DNA of 64,000 nucleotides from Streptomyces smyrnaeus (GCF_017676345.1 NZ_JAFFZM010000001.1:496001-560000), one strand, 5' to 3'. Positions 35,245 to 44,581 are shown, numbered from the stretch's first letter. The notes: generated from the sequence alone by a model not told the origin. Numbers and translations: made by a program.

Positions 35245-36939
35245 ATGTACCGTCCGGACCTTTCCCCCGTGGGCGACAGCCTCGCGCTGTCCGCGCTGGT
35301 CGGAGCGTTGCCCCTGCTCACCCTCTTCGTCCTGCTGGGCGGTCTGCGGCTGAAGGCCCACTGGGCGGGGCTCGCCGCGCTGGGCACCTCCGTCGTGGTG
35401 GCGGTGTGGGCCTATGACATGCCGGTGGATCTGGCCCTCCTCGCAGGGACGGAAGGCGCGGCCTTCGGGCTGTTCCCGATCATGTGGATCGTGCTCGCCG
35501 CGCTGTGGGTGCACCAGCTCACCGTCACCAGCGGCCGGTTCGCGGATCTTCGGCGGGCGTTCAACCTCGTCAGCGACGATCCCCGTATCCAGGCCCTGAT
35601 CATCGCCTTCTGCTTCGGCGCGCTGCTGGAGGCGCTGGCCGGGTTCGGCGCCCCGGTGGCGATCACCGGCGTGATGTTGCTGGCGCTCGGGTTCTCCCCC
35701 GTACGGGCCGCCGTCACAGTGCTGGTGGCCAACACCGCGCCGGTGGCGTTCGGGGCGATCGCTACGCCGATCATCACCGCCGGGACCCTCACCGACATCG
35801 ACTACGCGGACATCGGCGCGTACGTCGGCCGCCAGACTCCGCTGCTGGCGCTGTTCGTCCCGCTGCTGCTGGTGGTGCTGGTGGACGGGGTGCGGGGGCT
35901 GCGGCAGACGTGGCCGGCCGCCGTGGTGTGCGGGGGCGCGTTCGCCGTGGCGCAGTTCGTGAGTTCCAACTACATCTCCGTCGAGCTCACGGACATCGTC
36001 GCCTCGCTGGTCGCACTCGGGGCCGTCGTCGCATTCCTCCGCGTGTGGCGGCCGGCCGAGGGCGAGCGGGTACGGGAGGACCTGCGGGTGGCGGCCGAAC
36101 GCGAGCACCGGGAGGCGGGTGGCAGCGGGCCGCCTCCCGCGGAGGCGCAGCGGGCCGGTGCGGCGGAACAGGCCGGTACGGCCGGGGCACTGTCCCGGGG
36201 GCGGATCCTGCAGGCGTTCGTGCCGTATCTCGTCGTCATCGCCGTCTTCTCCGTCGCCAAGCTGTGGGACCCCGCCGAGGAGTTCCTCGCCGACAGTGAT
36301 GTGTCGGTGTCCTGGCCCGGGCTCGACGGGGAGGTGCTGACGGCCACCGGTGAGCAGTCGTCCACCACCGTCTACGTCTTCCCCTGGCTCTCCTCCCCCG
36401 GCTCGCTGCTCGTGCTGTGCGGCATCCTGGTGGCCGTCGTCCACCGGGTGCGCGCGCTGGACGCGGTGCGGGAGTTCGCACGCACGGTGCTGACTTTGCG
36501 TTGGGCCCTGCTCACGGTGGGTTCGGTGCTGGCGCTTGCGTATGTGATGAACCTGTCCGGGCAGACCATCACCATCGGCACCTGGATCGCCGGCGCGGGG
36601 GCGGCCTTCGCCTTCCTCTCGCCGCTCCTGGGCTGGCTCGGCACGGCCGTGACCGGCTCGGACACCTCGGCGAACGCGCTGTTCGCCACTCTCCAGCAGA
36701 CCGCGGCCGGCGAGGCCGGACTGGATCCGACACTGCTGGTCGCCGCCAACACCTCGGGCGGGGTCGTCGGCAAGATGATCAGCCCGCAGAATCTGACCAT
36801 CGCGGCGACCGCCGTGGGGCTGCTCGGCAATGAGGCCGTTCTCTTCCGCAAGACCATCGGCTGGAGTGTGCTGCTCCTGCTGACCCTCTGCCTTCTGGTG
36901 CTGCTCCAGTCGCACGTCCTCGCGTGGATGCTGCCGTAG
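35245..36939 (+). CDS. L-lactate permease (LctP family)
   Basis: The protein has 564 aa with about 13-14 hydrophobic helices. LctP hallmarks include LFPIMWIVLAALWVH, FCFGALLEALAGFGAPVAITGVML (in two blocks), VLVANTAPVAFGAIATPII and the C-terminal NTSGGVVGKMISPQNLTIAA. It should import lactate or glycolate with protons across the cytoplasmic membrane. A hydrophilic loop with Gly/Ala/Glu repeats lies near residues 270-310. No lactate dehydrogenase genes are adjacent. A strong hairpin separates it from the cold-shock gene. Confidence 0.94.
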   Translation: MYRPDLSPVGDSLALSALVGALPLLTLFVLLGGLRLKAHWAGLAALGTSVVVAVWAYDMPVDLALLAGTEGAAFGLFPIMWIVLAALWVHQLTVTSGRFADLRRAFNLVSDDPRIQALIIAFCFGALLEALAGFGAPVAITGVMLLALGFSPVRAAVTVLVANTAPVAFGAIATPIITAGTLTDIDYADIGAYVGRQTPLLALFVPLLLVVLVDGVRGLRQTWPAAVVCGGAFAVAQFVSSNYISVELTDIVASLVALGAVVAFLRVWRPAEGERVREDLRVAAEREHREAGGSGPPPAEAQRAGAAEQAGTAGALSRGRILQAFVPYLVVIAVFSVAKLWDPAEEFLADSDVSVSWPGLDGEVLTATGEQSSTTVYVFPWLSSPGSLLVLCGILVAVVHRVRALDAVREFARTVLTLRWALLTVGSVLALAYVMNLSGQTITIGTWIAGAGAAFAFLSPLLGWLGTAVTGSDTSANALFATLQQTAAGEAGLDPTLLVAANTSGGVVGKMISPQNLTIAATAVGLLGNEAVLFRKTIGWSVLLLLTLCLLVLLQSHVLAWMLP

Positions 36940-36963
36940 CCCCTGGGTGCCTTGCCCCGACAG

Positions 36964-37002
36964 CACTGGGGCCCGCACCGTCGAACAGTGCGGGCCCCAG
37001 TG
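36964..37002. terminator. Bidirectional hairpin between lactate permease and cold-shock gene
   Basis: CACTGGGGCCCGCAC (36964-36978) pairs perfectly with 36988-37002 across a 9-base loop. It lies between two convergent stops (36939 and 37037), so it can end both transcripts. Confidence 0.88.
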
Positions 37003-37036
37003 GTGGTACTACGCGTCAAGCTGTGTGCGCTGTGCG

Positions 37037-37240
37037 TCAGGCAGGAGTGATGTTCTCCGCCTGCGGGCCCTTCTGGCCCTGCGTGACGTCGAAGTTGACC
37101 TTCTGGCCTTCGTGGAGCTCACGGAAGCCCTGGGCCGCGATGTTCGAGTAGTGGGCGAAGACGTCGGCGCCGCCGCCGTCCTGCTCGATGAACCCGAAGC
37201 CCTTTTCCGAGTTGAACCACTTCACAGTGCCGGATGCCAT
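37037..37240 (-). CDS. Cold-shock protein (CspA family)
   Basis: The protein has 67 aa, the standard length; AAGGAGAAGAAG precedes the ATG. RNP1 is KGFGFI and RNP2 is DVFAHY, with the N-terminus [16 protein letters not shown]. It is a nucleic-acid chaperone of the cold-shock domain fold that binds single-stranded RNA/DNA. The upstream 234-base gap has a hairpin at 37335-37362, which ends the laccase transcript; the remainder could contain a long leader. It is monocistronic. Confidence 0.97.
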   Translation of the reverse strand: MASGTVKWFNSEKGFGFIEQDGGGADVFAHYSNIAAQGFRELHEGQKVNFDVTQGQKGPQAENITPA

Positions 37241-37334
37241 CTTCTTCTCCTTCAGGGTGGCTGGGAGCCGCACACCTCGTGGGCTCCGCGTCGCCGTCAT
37301 GACCCCCATCCAGAAAAGCTCCGGATAAACAGTA

Positions 37335-37362
37335 CGCGCCTGAGCCACAAAGCTCAGGCGCG
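37335..37362 (-). terminator. Hairpin downstream of the small laccase gene
   Basis: CGCGCCTGAG (37335-37344) pairs perfectly with 37353-37362 across an 8-base loop, 113 bases past the laccase stop on the same strand and 95 bases before the cold-shock start. It could alternatively be part of the cold-shock leader. Confidence 0.65.
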
Positions 37363-37474
37363 CATAAGTATGGGTACCAAAACTGCAACGTCTTCAACGC
37401 TATCACGCTGGAGCGAAGCGGCGGAAGTGTTGCCGTGGACGGTTGTTCTCGCAGCGCAGCAGCGGTGCGAGGGG

Positions 37475-38467
37475 TCAGTGATGATCTTCGTGCCCGGGCA
37501 CGGTGCCGTCCGGTTTGGCGATGAGGAGCAGACCGGCCATGCCCATGTCGGAGTGGCTCTGGACGTGGCAGTGGTACATCCACGCACCCGCCCCCACGCC
37601 CTCCCCGGCGATGAACTGGAAGCCGAAGGAGTCCGCGGGGCCGGTGATCTTGTTGTCGATGATCCGGCTGGTGTCCTCGGGGCCTTCCAGCAGCCCGGTG
37701 CGGTTGTCGGCCCAGCGGTGACCGTGCACATGGAAGGTGTGGTAGTACTCGCCGTGCGTGATCATGATGATCTCGACGCGGTCGCCCACCGTCGCCTTGA
37801 AGTCCGGCCCCTTGGTGAGGTTGTTGGTGGTCATGTCGTTGAAGACGATGGTGAACTGCCGGTCGGGATCGGGCAGGATGTCGCCCTCGCGCCGCACGAT
37901 GACCGGCCCGTAGAGACCGTTGCGGATGCCTCCGGTGCCGTGTTCGGTCCCGACGACGTGATCGTGGTAGTGCCAGTAGCCGGCGCTGCCGGGACGCCAG
38001 GTGCCGTCCTTGCGGCGGCCGGGCGCATGGGTGCGCCAGGTGTAGGTGCGCCTGCCGCCGGGCTCCACATGGCTCTTGTTCATCTTGGTGCCGTCGTTGG
38101 CGATGTCGTAGTCCACACCGTGCGGGTGGAGGCTGGCGGCGACGTCCATGGTGTTCTCGAACTCGATGTGCAGGGTGTCGCCTTCGACGAGTTCGATCAG
38201 CGGGCCGGGGATGGTGGCCTTGCCCTTCTCCAGGCCGTAGCCCATCTGACCGTCCGGCAGCTTCTCCGCGTACATCTTGATCCGCCGGGTCTCACCGCCC
38301 TTGCCCGCGCGGCGGATGGCCGCGGAGCGGGCCGGCGCCGCCTGTGCGGGCCGGGTTGCGGCCGTCAGCGAACCCGTGCCGACCGCGGCGACGGCGCCGG
38401 AGGCCAGCAGGCCCCTGCTGAAGGCGCGACGGGTGTGGGTGCTCGACTCTCGGTTCTCTCCGGTCAT
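37475..38467 (-). CDS. Small two-domain laccase (SLAC-type multicopper oxidase), Tat-exported
   Basis: The protein has 330 aa from the ATG at 38467. [17 protein letters not shown] near residues 11-25 is a twin-arginine signal. All copper motifs are present: HPHG (114-117), HYHDH (166-170), HTFHVHGH (243-250) and [12 protein letters not shown] (299-310). The pattern, including [16 protein letters not shown] and [18 protein letters not shown], matches the trimeric two-domain laccase of S. coelicolor. It oxidises phenols and other reductants with oxygen outside the cell. It is divergent from the secreted ThuA-dehydrogenase gene, 206 bases away, suggesting joint regulation. Confidence 0.96.
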   Translation of the reverse strand: MTGENRESSTHTRRAFSRGLLASGAVAAVGTGSLTAATRPAQAAPARSAAIRRAGKGGETRRIKMYAEKLPDGQMGYGLEKGKATIPGPLIELVEGDTLHIEFENTMDVAASLHPHGVDYDIANDGTKMNKSHVEPGGRRTYTWRTHAPGRRKDGTWRPGSAGYWHYHDHVVGTEHGTGGIRNGLYGPVIVRREGDILPDPDRQFTIVFNDMTTNNLTKGPDFKATVGDRVEIIMITHGEYYHTFHVHGHRWADNRTGLLEGPEDTSRIIDNKITGPADSFGFQFIAGEGVGAGAWMYHCHVQSHSDMGMAGLLLIAKPDGTVPGHEDHH

Positions 38468-38600
38468 CGTTCTCGTTCTCCCCGGGGGCGATGGCGGGTG
38501 GAGGCTGAACGGTGCGCCGCGCATGGCGAGTTGTGGGGGACGGTAGCGCCGACCGCAGTGTTTATCCACACTCAGGACAAAGTTCGTCGAGTTGTGGTCA

Positions 38601-38631
38601 TAGACCTTGGCGAACCGCCGAAAGAGGTCTA
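38601..38631. promoter_or_regulatory. Inverted repeat between the laccase and ThuA-dehydrogenase genes
   Basis: TAGACCT (38601-38607) is matched by AGGTCTA (38625-38631) across 17 bases, in the shared divergent promoter region. GGTCTAG-like halves resemble carbohydrate operators, but the spacing is unlike any I can name. Confidence 0.45.
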
Positions 38632-38644
38632 GCTTCTGCCACGT

Positions 38645-38657
38645 TTCTGTGACAGAA
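38645..38657. promoter_or_regulatory. 13-bp palindrome just upstream of the ThuA-dehydrogenase start
   Basis: TTCTGTGACAGAA is a perfect palindrome around TGA, ending 16 bases before the ATG at 38674. It overlaps the leader and so could act as an operator. Confidence 0.45.
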
Positions 38658-38673
38658 GAGGGGTGGATCACGC

Positions 38674-41181
38674 ATGCGGCTCCAACCGCACCCGAAACGG
38701 GCGAGACCCCGACGTTCCCAGCGGTCCCGACGCACCAGGATCGCCACACTGCTGGCCGGCGCGCTCACCGCCGGGCTGCTCGGCGCACCGGCGCTCGCGG
38801 CGCCGCCGCCCGGGGCGCCCGCGCCCAAACTGGCACTGCCGAGCCCGCCGGGCGGTGAGGACGTGCGCGTCCTGGTCTTCCACGGCGCGACGGGCGAGGA
38901 GTCCCCCACCGTCAACGCGGCGATCGAGGCCATCGAGAAGATCGGACAACAGGGCCCGGCCCAGGAGCACTTCACCATCCGGGCCACCGACGACCCCGCG
39001 ATCTTCACCAAACCGCGGCTGGGCCGCTTCAACGCCGTCGTCTTCCTCACCGGCGACGGCGATGTGCTCGACCCCGAGCAGGAGGCGGGGCTGGAGAGCT
39101 TCATGGAGGCGGGGGGCGGGTTCCTCGGCATCCACGACGCGGCGCGCGCCGAGCCCTATTCGGACTGGTTCACCGGGCTGATCGGCGCCCGGCCCGCGGA
39201 CAACGGCCCTCAGAAGGTGCAGCGCGCCACCGTGGAGGTCGGCGACCGGCAGCACCCGGCGACCCAGGACCTGCCCGTGGAGTGGAAGCGCCCCGACAAG
39301 TGGCTCAACTGGAAGGAGAACCCTTCCGGGAAGGTGCACACCGTCGCGCGGGTCCGCACCAACAGCTACGACCCGGGCAAGGACGCGGGCAGCTGGGACC
39401 ACCCCGTCTCCTGGTGCCGCGACTACGACGGCGGCCGGTCGTTCTACACCGCCATGGGCGGCACCCGGTCCAGCTTCGCGGAGACCGATTTCCGCAGCCA
39501 TCTGCGGGGCGCACTGATGTGGACGACACGGCTGGCGCGTGCCGACTGCCAGGCGGCGATCTCCTCCAACTACGAGGCCGAGCGGCTCACCCGGCCCAAC
39601 CAGCCGGGGCAGTCCGACCAGATCGGCGAGCCGCACGGGCTGGTCACGGCCGAGGACGGCCGGGTCTTCTACATCGGCCGGGGCGGCGGTGACGCGTCCC
39701 AGCCGGTGGTCACCGACTGGGACGACCCGGACATCGGCAAGGGCAAGGGCCAGGTGCACATCTGGGACCCCAAGACCGAGAAGGTCACCCTGGCGGGCGA
39801 GCTGACGGTCTTCGGCAACAAGGGCGGCGGCGACGAGCTGGTCAAGAACGAGGAGGGGCTGCTCGGCATCGAGCTGGACCCGGACTTCGACAAGAACGGC
39901 TGGGTCTATCTGCACTACACGCCGCACAGTGAGATCAACCGCGACACACACATGGCCGAGCGGCGGGTCTCCCGCTTCACCCTGGACGAGGAGACCGACA
40001 AGCTGGACCTGGACTCGGAGAAGGTGCTGCTCAAGTGGCCGGTCCAGATCCACAGCTGCTGCCACGCCGGCGGCGGCATGGCCTGGGACTCGAAGGACAA
40101 TCTCTACATCGCCACGGGTGACAACAACTCCTCGCGGTTCAGCGACGGTTACTCGGGCAACAACCCGGAGCCGAACTTCAAGGGTGTCTCCTTCGCCGAC
40201 GCGCGCCGCACGGCGGGCAACACCAACAACCTCAACGGCAAGATCCTGCGCATCCACCCCGAGGACGACGGCACCTACACCCTCCCCGAGGGCAATCTGT
40301 TCACCGGGGAGGAGACCGCCGAGGGCGGCGGCAAGACCCGCGGCGAGATCTATGTGATGGGTGTCCGCAACCCGGCAAGGATCGCCGTCGACAAGAAGAC
40401 CGACACCCTGTACGCGGGCTGGGTCGGCCCCGACGCACAGGACCCGAGCCCGACCTGGGGCCCGGCCAAGTACGACACCTTCGCCAAGATCACCAGCGCG
40501 GGCAACCAGGGCTGGCCGTACTGCATGGGCAACAAGCAGCCCTACCGGGACCGCAATCTGCCCGATCCCAGCAAGCCGCTGGGCTGGTACGACTGCGACC
40601 ATCTGAAGAACGAGTCGCCCAACAACGACGGGCTCGTCAACATCCCGCCCGCGCGGAACAACAACATCTGGTACTCGCCGCAGGGCGGCGCGCCGGACTT
40701 CCCGCGCGACGAGAACGGTGTGCCCAGCTACAAGCTCGACGAGCAGAAGCTCACCCTCTCCTGGCTCAAGGGCGGCGGGCAGGCGGCGATGACCGGGCCG
40801 CTCTACCGGTTCGACGACGAGCTGTCGGCGAAGGGCAAATGGCCCTCCTACTGGGACGGCAAGTGGTTCGTGGGCGACTTCTACGACGGTGACCAGCCGC
40901 GGCACGCGCTGGTGATGCCCGAGGGCGACACCGTGGGCGCGCGGCCCGCGCACGCGGAGAGCCTGGATCAGATCGTCCCCGTCGGAGAGGGCGGCATCCG
41001 CAACCTCATGGACTGGAAGTTCGGCGCCGACGGCGCGCTGTACGTCCTCGACTACGGGCGCGGATTCTTCACCTCCGACGACAAGTCGGCGCTGTGGCGG
41101 GTGACGTACAAGGGCGGCGAGCCGACCCCGAGCGCCGAGGACATGGCCGAACCGGCACTGCGGAAGGAGACGGGCCGATGA
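38674..41181 (+). CDS. Secreted ThuA domain fused to PQQ-dependent sugar dehydrogenase-like propeller
   Basis: The protein has 835 aa. A basic n-region and hydrophobic segment ending APALA form a signal peptide. Residues ~63-275 are a ThuA-like domain: [44 protein letters not shown] and [20 protein letters not shown]. Residues ~325-820 are a glucose/sorbosone dehydrogenase-type six-bladed propeller: [60 protein letters not shown] and [16 protein letters not shown]. It should oxidise a sugar or glycoside extracellularly with PQQ and pass electrons on. It is the first gene of an operon whose stop overlaps the next start. Confidence 0.9.
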   Translation: MRLQPHPKRARPRRSQRSRRTRIATLLAGALTAGLLGAPALAAPPPGAPAPKLALPSPPGGEDVRVLVFHGATGEESPTVNAAIEAIEKIGQQGPAQEHFTIRATDDPAIFTKPRLGRFNAVVFLTGDGDVLDPEQEAGLESFMEAGGGFLGIHDAARAEPYSDWFTGLIGARPADNGPQKVQRATVEVGDRQHPATQDLPVEWKRPDKWLNWKENPSGKVHTVARVRTNSYDPGKDAGSWDHPVSWCRDYDGGRSFYTAMGGTRSSFAETDFRSHLRGALMWTTRLARADCQAAISSNYEAERLTRPNQPGQSDQIGEPHGLVTAEDGRVFYIGRGGGDASQPVVTDWDDPDIGKGKGQVHIWDPKTEKVTLAGELTVFGNKGGGDELVKNEEGLLGIELDPDFDKNGWVYLHYTPHSEINRDTHMAERRVSRFTLDEETDKLDLDSEKVLLKWPVQIHSCCHAGGGMAWDSKDNLYIATGDNNSSRFSDGYSGNNPEPNFKGVSFADARRTAGNTNNLNGKILRIHPEDDGTYTLPEGNLFTGEETAEGGGKTRGEIYVMGVRNPARIAVDKKTDTLYAGWVGPDAQDPSPTWGPAKYDTFAKITSAGNQGWPYCMGNKQPYRDRNLPDPSKPLGWYDCDHLKNESPNNDGLVNIPPARNNNIWYSPQGGAPDFPRDENGVPSYKLDEQKLTLSWLKGGGQAAMTGPLYRFDDELSAKGKWPSYWDGKWFVGDFYDGDQPRHALVMPEGDTVGARPAHAESLDQIVPVGEGGIRNLMDWKFGADGALYVLDYGRGFFTSDDKSALWRVTYKGGEPTPSAEDMAEPALRKETGR

Positions 41182-43151
41182 GGGCGAGCGCACGGCCGGG
41201 GCGGCGGCGCAGACAGGAGCGGCGCAGGCTGCTGACGGCCCTGCTGGCGGCGCTGCTGATGGTGCTGGGACTCACCTCCGCCACGGCGTGGGGCAAGGGC
41301 ACCGCGCCGGCCGCCGACGCCACCGCGCAAGGCGGCGGCACGGCAGCCGATCAGGTGCTGACCTGGACGGCCGACGACGACATGACGAAGTACGCCTCCG
41401 CTCCGGCGACCGCCGTGGCGGGCAAGGCGACGATCGTCTTCGAGAACAGCGCGGCGACCGGCAACACCACCGGGATGTCGCACACCCTCACCTTCACCAC
41501 CTCCGACCCCGACTACAACCAGGACGTCGATCTCAACATCCTGGCCTCCCCCAACGACTCGAAGGGCGGCAAGCACACGGCGGAGGTCACCCTGACCCCG
41601 GGGACCTACAAGTACTACTGCACCATCCCGGGACATCAGCAGATGCAGGGCACCCTGGTGGTGACCGGGGACGAGCCGGGTGAGGACACCACGCCGCCGC
41701 AGACCTCCGCCACGGTGGACGGCGACAAGGACGAGGACGGCAACTACCTGGGCAGCGCGACGGTCACGGTGACGGCCTCGGACGCCGACTCGGGCGTGGA
41801 CGGCATCGAGTACGCCCTCGACGGCGGCGCGTACCAGGCCTACACGGCGCCGGTGACGGTCACGGACGCGGGTGAGCACACCGTCCGCTACCGGGCGAAG
41901 GACAAGGCGGGCAACACGGCGGAGGAGAAGTCCGTGAGCTTCACCGTCGTCGAGCCGCCCGACGTGGACACCACCCCGCCCACGACCGAGGGCAAGGCCG
42001 AGGGCAGCAAGAACTCCGACGGCCACTTCATCGGCAGGGCGACGGTGACGGTGACCGCGACGGACGACAAGTCCGGCGTCGAGACGATCGAGTACTCGCT
42101 GGACGGCGCGCCGTATCTGCCCTACTCCGACCCGCTGGTCGTCGACCGGGCCGGATACCACGCGGTGACCTACCGGGCCACCGACAAGGCGGGCAACACC
42201 TCCGAGCCGCAGAAGGTCTCCTTCCGCGTGGTGGCGGGCGGCGGGGTGCCCGCCCCGGCCTGCCCGGAGTACGACGAGCGGGAGACCGTGATCGTCGGCA
42301 CCGTCGACACCGGGGTGCCCAACCGGATGACGATGCGCCGCTGCACCGTCAACGAGCTGATCGAGGACGAGAAGGAGTGGACCTCGCAGGCGCTGTTCCT
42401 CAAGCATGTGCGCGCTGTCACCGCGCGGCTCGTCAAGGAGGGCGTGATCGTCGTCCGCGAGCAGCGGCTCATCAACCGCGCCGCCAAACGCTCCGGCATC
42501 GGCACACCCGGCCAGAACACCGGCTACCGCGATCTGTTCGACGGCAGCAAGGAGTCCTTCGCCGACTGGGAGCAGGTCGGCGGCGGCCGATTCGGACTGA
42601 ACGAAGACGGCACCATGACCAGCGACGACGAGGTCGAGGGCATGGGGATGCTGTGGTACCCGAAGCGGAAGTACGGGGACTTCTCCCTGAAACTGCAGTT
42701 CCGCGACGACGCGCCGGGTGACGGCCGGACCAACAGCGGCGTCTTCGTCCGGTTCCCCGATGTGCACGACCACCCGGAGGAGTCACGTCCGGAGTGGGTG
42801 GCCATCAAGTACGGGCACGAGCTGCAGATCCTGGACCGCCCGGACGGGGACATGTACAAGACCGGCTCCGTCTACGGGTTCGACCGCGTCGGCCTGGCGG
42901 GCGCGGGCGTCACCCCGAAGGGCACCTGGAACGACTACGAGATCCGGGTGATCGGCCAGCACTACGAGATCTATCGCAACGGCACGCTGATCAACGAGTT
43001 CGACAACGACCGCGGTCAGGTCTTCGAACCGCCGCGCGGCGACGACCCGGGCACCGACGGGCGCCGCTACGCCTCGGGCTATGTGGGCCTGCAGGTCCAC
43101 GGGACCACTGACGTGGTGTCGTACCGCAACGTACGGATCAAGGAACTGTAG
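41178..43151 (+). CDS. Secreted cupredoxin - two Ig-like domains - DUF1080 (3-keto-glycoside hydrolase-like) fusion
   Basis: The protein has 657 aa and its ATG overlaps the previous stop (ATGA). After a signal peptide, a plastocyanin-like domain (~55-165) has Cu ligands His102 in MSHTLTF, Cys148, His153 and Met156 in YYCTIPGHQQMQG. Two OmpL47/Ig-like repeats follow (~171-256 and ~261-355), with TVTVTASDADSGVDGIEYALDG and the same pattern again. The C-terminal DUF1080 domain (~452-657) shows GYRDLFDGSKESFADWE and TNSGVFVRFPD. DUF1080 proteins act on 3-keto-glycosides. Linking a copper carrier to such an enzyme, beside a sugar dehydrogenase, implies oxidised-sugar processing. Confidence 0.88.
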   Translation: MRASARPGRRRRQERRRLLTALLAALLMVLGLTSATAWGKGTAPAADATAQGGGTAADQVLTWTADDDMTKYASAPATAVAGKATIVFENSAATGNTTGMSHTLTFTTSDPDYNQDVDLNILASPNDSKGGKHTAEVTLTPGTYKYYCTIPGHQQMQGTLVVTGDEPGEDTTPPQTSATVDGDKDEDGNYLGSATVTVTASDADSGVDGIEYALDGGAYQAYTAPVTVTDAGEHTVRYRAKDKAGNTAEEKSVSFTVVEPPDVDTTPPTTEGKAEGSKNSDGHFIGRATVTVTATDDKSGVETIEYSLDGAPYLPYSDPLVVDRAGYHAVTYRATDKAGNTSEPQKVSFRVVAGGGVPAPACPEYDERETVIVGTVDTGVPNRMTMRRCTVNELIEDEKEWTSQALFLKHVRAVTARLVKEGVIVVREQRLINRAAKRSGIGTPGQNTGYRDLFDGSKESFADWEQVGGGRFGLNEDGTMTSDDEVEGMGMLWYPKRKYGDFSLKLQFRDDAPGDGRTNSGVFVRFPDVHDHPEESRPEWVAIKYGHELQILDRPDGDMYKTGSVYGFDRVGLAGAGVTPKGTWNDYEIRVIGQHYEIYRNGTLINEFDNDRGQVFEPPRGDDPGTDGRRYASGYVGLQVHGTTDVVSYRNVRIKEL

Positions 43152-43167
43152 GACGGGCTCCTGCTGC

Positions 43168-43217
43168 GCTCGGGCAGTCTGCTCCCCGGCCCACGGCGGG
43201 GAGCAGACCTCCCGAGC
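43168..43217. terminator. Bidirectional hairpin between the DUF1080 fusion and TerD genes
   Basis: GTCTGCTCCCC (43177-43187) pairs with 43198-43208, extended outward by GCTCGGG (43168-43174) with 43211-43217. It lies between the convergent stops of the fusion gene (43151) and terD (43247). Confidence 0.85.
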
Positions 43218-43246
43218 GCGGCCTCCCGAGAGCGGGCTCCGGCGTC

Positions 43247-43789
43247 TCAGTCGGTGCGCTGCTGCGGGATGCCCATACGGGAGGCGAACTCCTCGGGGGC
43301 TCCCTCGTAGCCCCGCAGCAGCACCTTGTGGTGCCACTCCCCCGTCTCGCCGCGGACGAACTCGGCGACCGTGGCCGCCGTGGCCCGCGGGACGCCGGAG
43401 AAGTCGTTCGCGGACAGCTCCTCATACCCCTCGCAGATCCGCACGGCCGTGTTGGGGACCTGGTCGAAGGTCTTGTGGCCCTCGCCCTGCTGGATGGCGA
43501 CCCCGACGACGACACGCGTGTACTTCTCGGCCAGCCGCTCCAGTTCGAGGGTCATCACCTCGTCGGAGCCGAAGCCCTGACCGGTCTTGCTGTCCCGGTT
43601 CAGGGTGATGGTGCCGTCCGGTGAGCGGCTGTCGAAGTGGACGAGGTAGGCCGGCTCGCCGTGCGGAGCGTCCGCGGTGTATGTGGCGGCCACTATGTCG
43701 AGGTCGTGCGGCGGCTCCCCCATCGCGCTGGGGTCCCACTTGAGGGTGACCTCCACCTTGCCGAGTCCTTTGTTGAGACTGCTGCTCAT
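43247..43789 (-). CDS. TerD-family stress protein
   Basis: The protein has 180 aa from the ATG at 43789, with AGGAGGAGG upstream; upstream open frame has no supporting signal. The TerD pattern runs SLNKGLGKVEVTLKWDPS, HDLDIVAATYTAD, DGTITLNRDSKTGQGFGSDEVMTLEL (in two blocks), VVVGVAIQQ and FVRGETGEWHHKVLLRGYEG. TerD domains bind calcium and are linked to tellurite and general stress resistance in Streptomyces. It stands apart from any ter cluster here. It faces the DUF1080 gene and follows the TetR gene by 65 bases. Confidence 0.9.
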   Translation of the reverse strand: MSSSLNKGLGKVEVTLKWDPSAMGEPPHDLDIVAATYTADAPHGEPAYLVHFDSRSPDGTITLNRDSKTGQGFGSDEVMTLELERLAEKYTRVVVGVAIQQGEGHKTFDQVPNTAVRICEGYEELSANDFSGVPRATAATVAEFVRGETGEWHHKVLLRGYEGAPEEFASRMGIPQQRTD

Positions 43790-43854
43790 CCTGCCCCCTC
43801 CTCCTCGGACCGCCCTGCGAACAGCTCCATCGTGCCACGTCAACAGTGCCGGGA

Positions 43855-44526
43855 TCAGGGGGAGTCCGGGGAGCTTCGGCGGGTGGCGCTGGAGCGTTCG
43901 AAGCCGGTCCAAACGGCGTCCACCGCCGCCGCCACCACTTTGCCGCGCGGCACCTCGGGGTGGTCGAGCCACCACAGGGCCAGCCCTTGGAGCGCGCTGC
44001 GGCACACCTCCCAGGCCATCTCGGCCTCGATCCGGGTCTCCTCGTCGGGCGCTTCGAGCAACGGGATACCGACCAGCCGGGCGAAGAAGGGCAGCAGGGC
44101 GTCGCGGCTCGCCTCGATGACTTCCCGGTGGTCCTCGCGTACCGCCGTCTCCCCGGTGGTGTCGCGGAAGAGCATCCGCCAGGCGTAGGGGTGGGTCTCG
44201 ATGTGGTGGAACCACGCGTCGAAGGCGCTCGCCACCTCCTCGGTGCTCAGCTGGTCGTGCACATCGCCGCTGCCGGTCTTCGAGAGCCGCTCGCGCCACA
44301 GCTGCCGGAGAGCGGCGAAGTGCTTCTCCAGCAGGCGGCGGTGGAGCCGGCGCTTGGAGGGGAAGTGGTCGTAGACCACCGGCACGGAGACTCCGGAGCG
44401 CCGGGCGATCTCCTCCATCGAGGCGCGCTGGTAGCCGTGCGCGGCGAAGACCTCGGTGGCGGCCTCCTCGATGACGCTGCGGCGCTGCTGGGCGCTCATG
44501 CGCTTATGGGGCTTGTCGGTTGACAA
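43855..44526 (-). CDS. TetR-family transcriptional regulator
   Basis: The protein has 223 aa from a TTG at 44526, with AAGGA eight bases upstream; an in-frame ATG at 44499 is an alternative. The HTH reads VIEEAATEVFAAHGYQRASMEEIARRSGVSVPVVYDHFPSKRRL (in two blocks), and the C-terminal ligand-binding part has a Trp-rich WWLDHPEVPRG patch. It is divergent from the FAD oxidoreductase gene, and the intergenic region carries matched TAGGTT operators, so it probably represses both genes. Confidence 0.9.
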   Translation of the reverse strand: MSTDKPHKRMSAQQRRSVIEEAATEVFAAHGYQRASMEEIARRSGVSVPVVYDHFPSKRRLHRRLLEKHFAALRQLWRERLSKTGSGDVHDQLSTEEVASAFDAWFHHIETHPYAWRMLFRDTTGETAVREDHREVIEASRDALLPFFARLVGIPLLEAPDEETRIEAEMAWEVCRSALQGLALWWLDHPEVPRGKVVAAAVDAVWTGFERSSATRRSSPDSP

Positions 44527-44581
44527 CCTAGCGGTCCTTAGGTTTAGGCTGGGGCGAGGTTAACCTAGTCGTGATTAGGTT
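44518..44581. promoter_or_regulatory. Twin TetR-type operators between tetR and the FAD oxidoreductase gene
   Basis: AACCTA-N8-TAGGTT occurs twice, at 44525-44544 and 44562-44581, 37 bases apart. The perfect palindrome AGGTTAACCT lies at 44557-44566 and GGTTGACAACC at 44518-44528. A -35-like TTGACA is at 44520-44525 on the plus strand. Confidence 0.7.

Noticed and set aside
34981-36978. Long open frame on the minus strand opposite the lactate permease gene
   Set aside because: It has no recognisable domain, is rich in His/Gln/Arg/Gly as expected from the reverse complement of a GC-rich gene, and the plus strand encodes a clear LctP transporter.
38592-38631. GGTC-A-TAGACC and GGTCTAG considered as DasR sites
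   Set aside because: The first has an extra base in the middle and the second lacks its other half, so neither fits the known DasR sequence.
38668-41193. 841-codon open frame opposite the ThuA-dehydrogenase gene
   Set aside because: The plus strand has a complete two-domain enzyme with signal peptide; the opposite frame has no motif.
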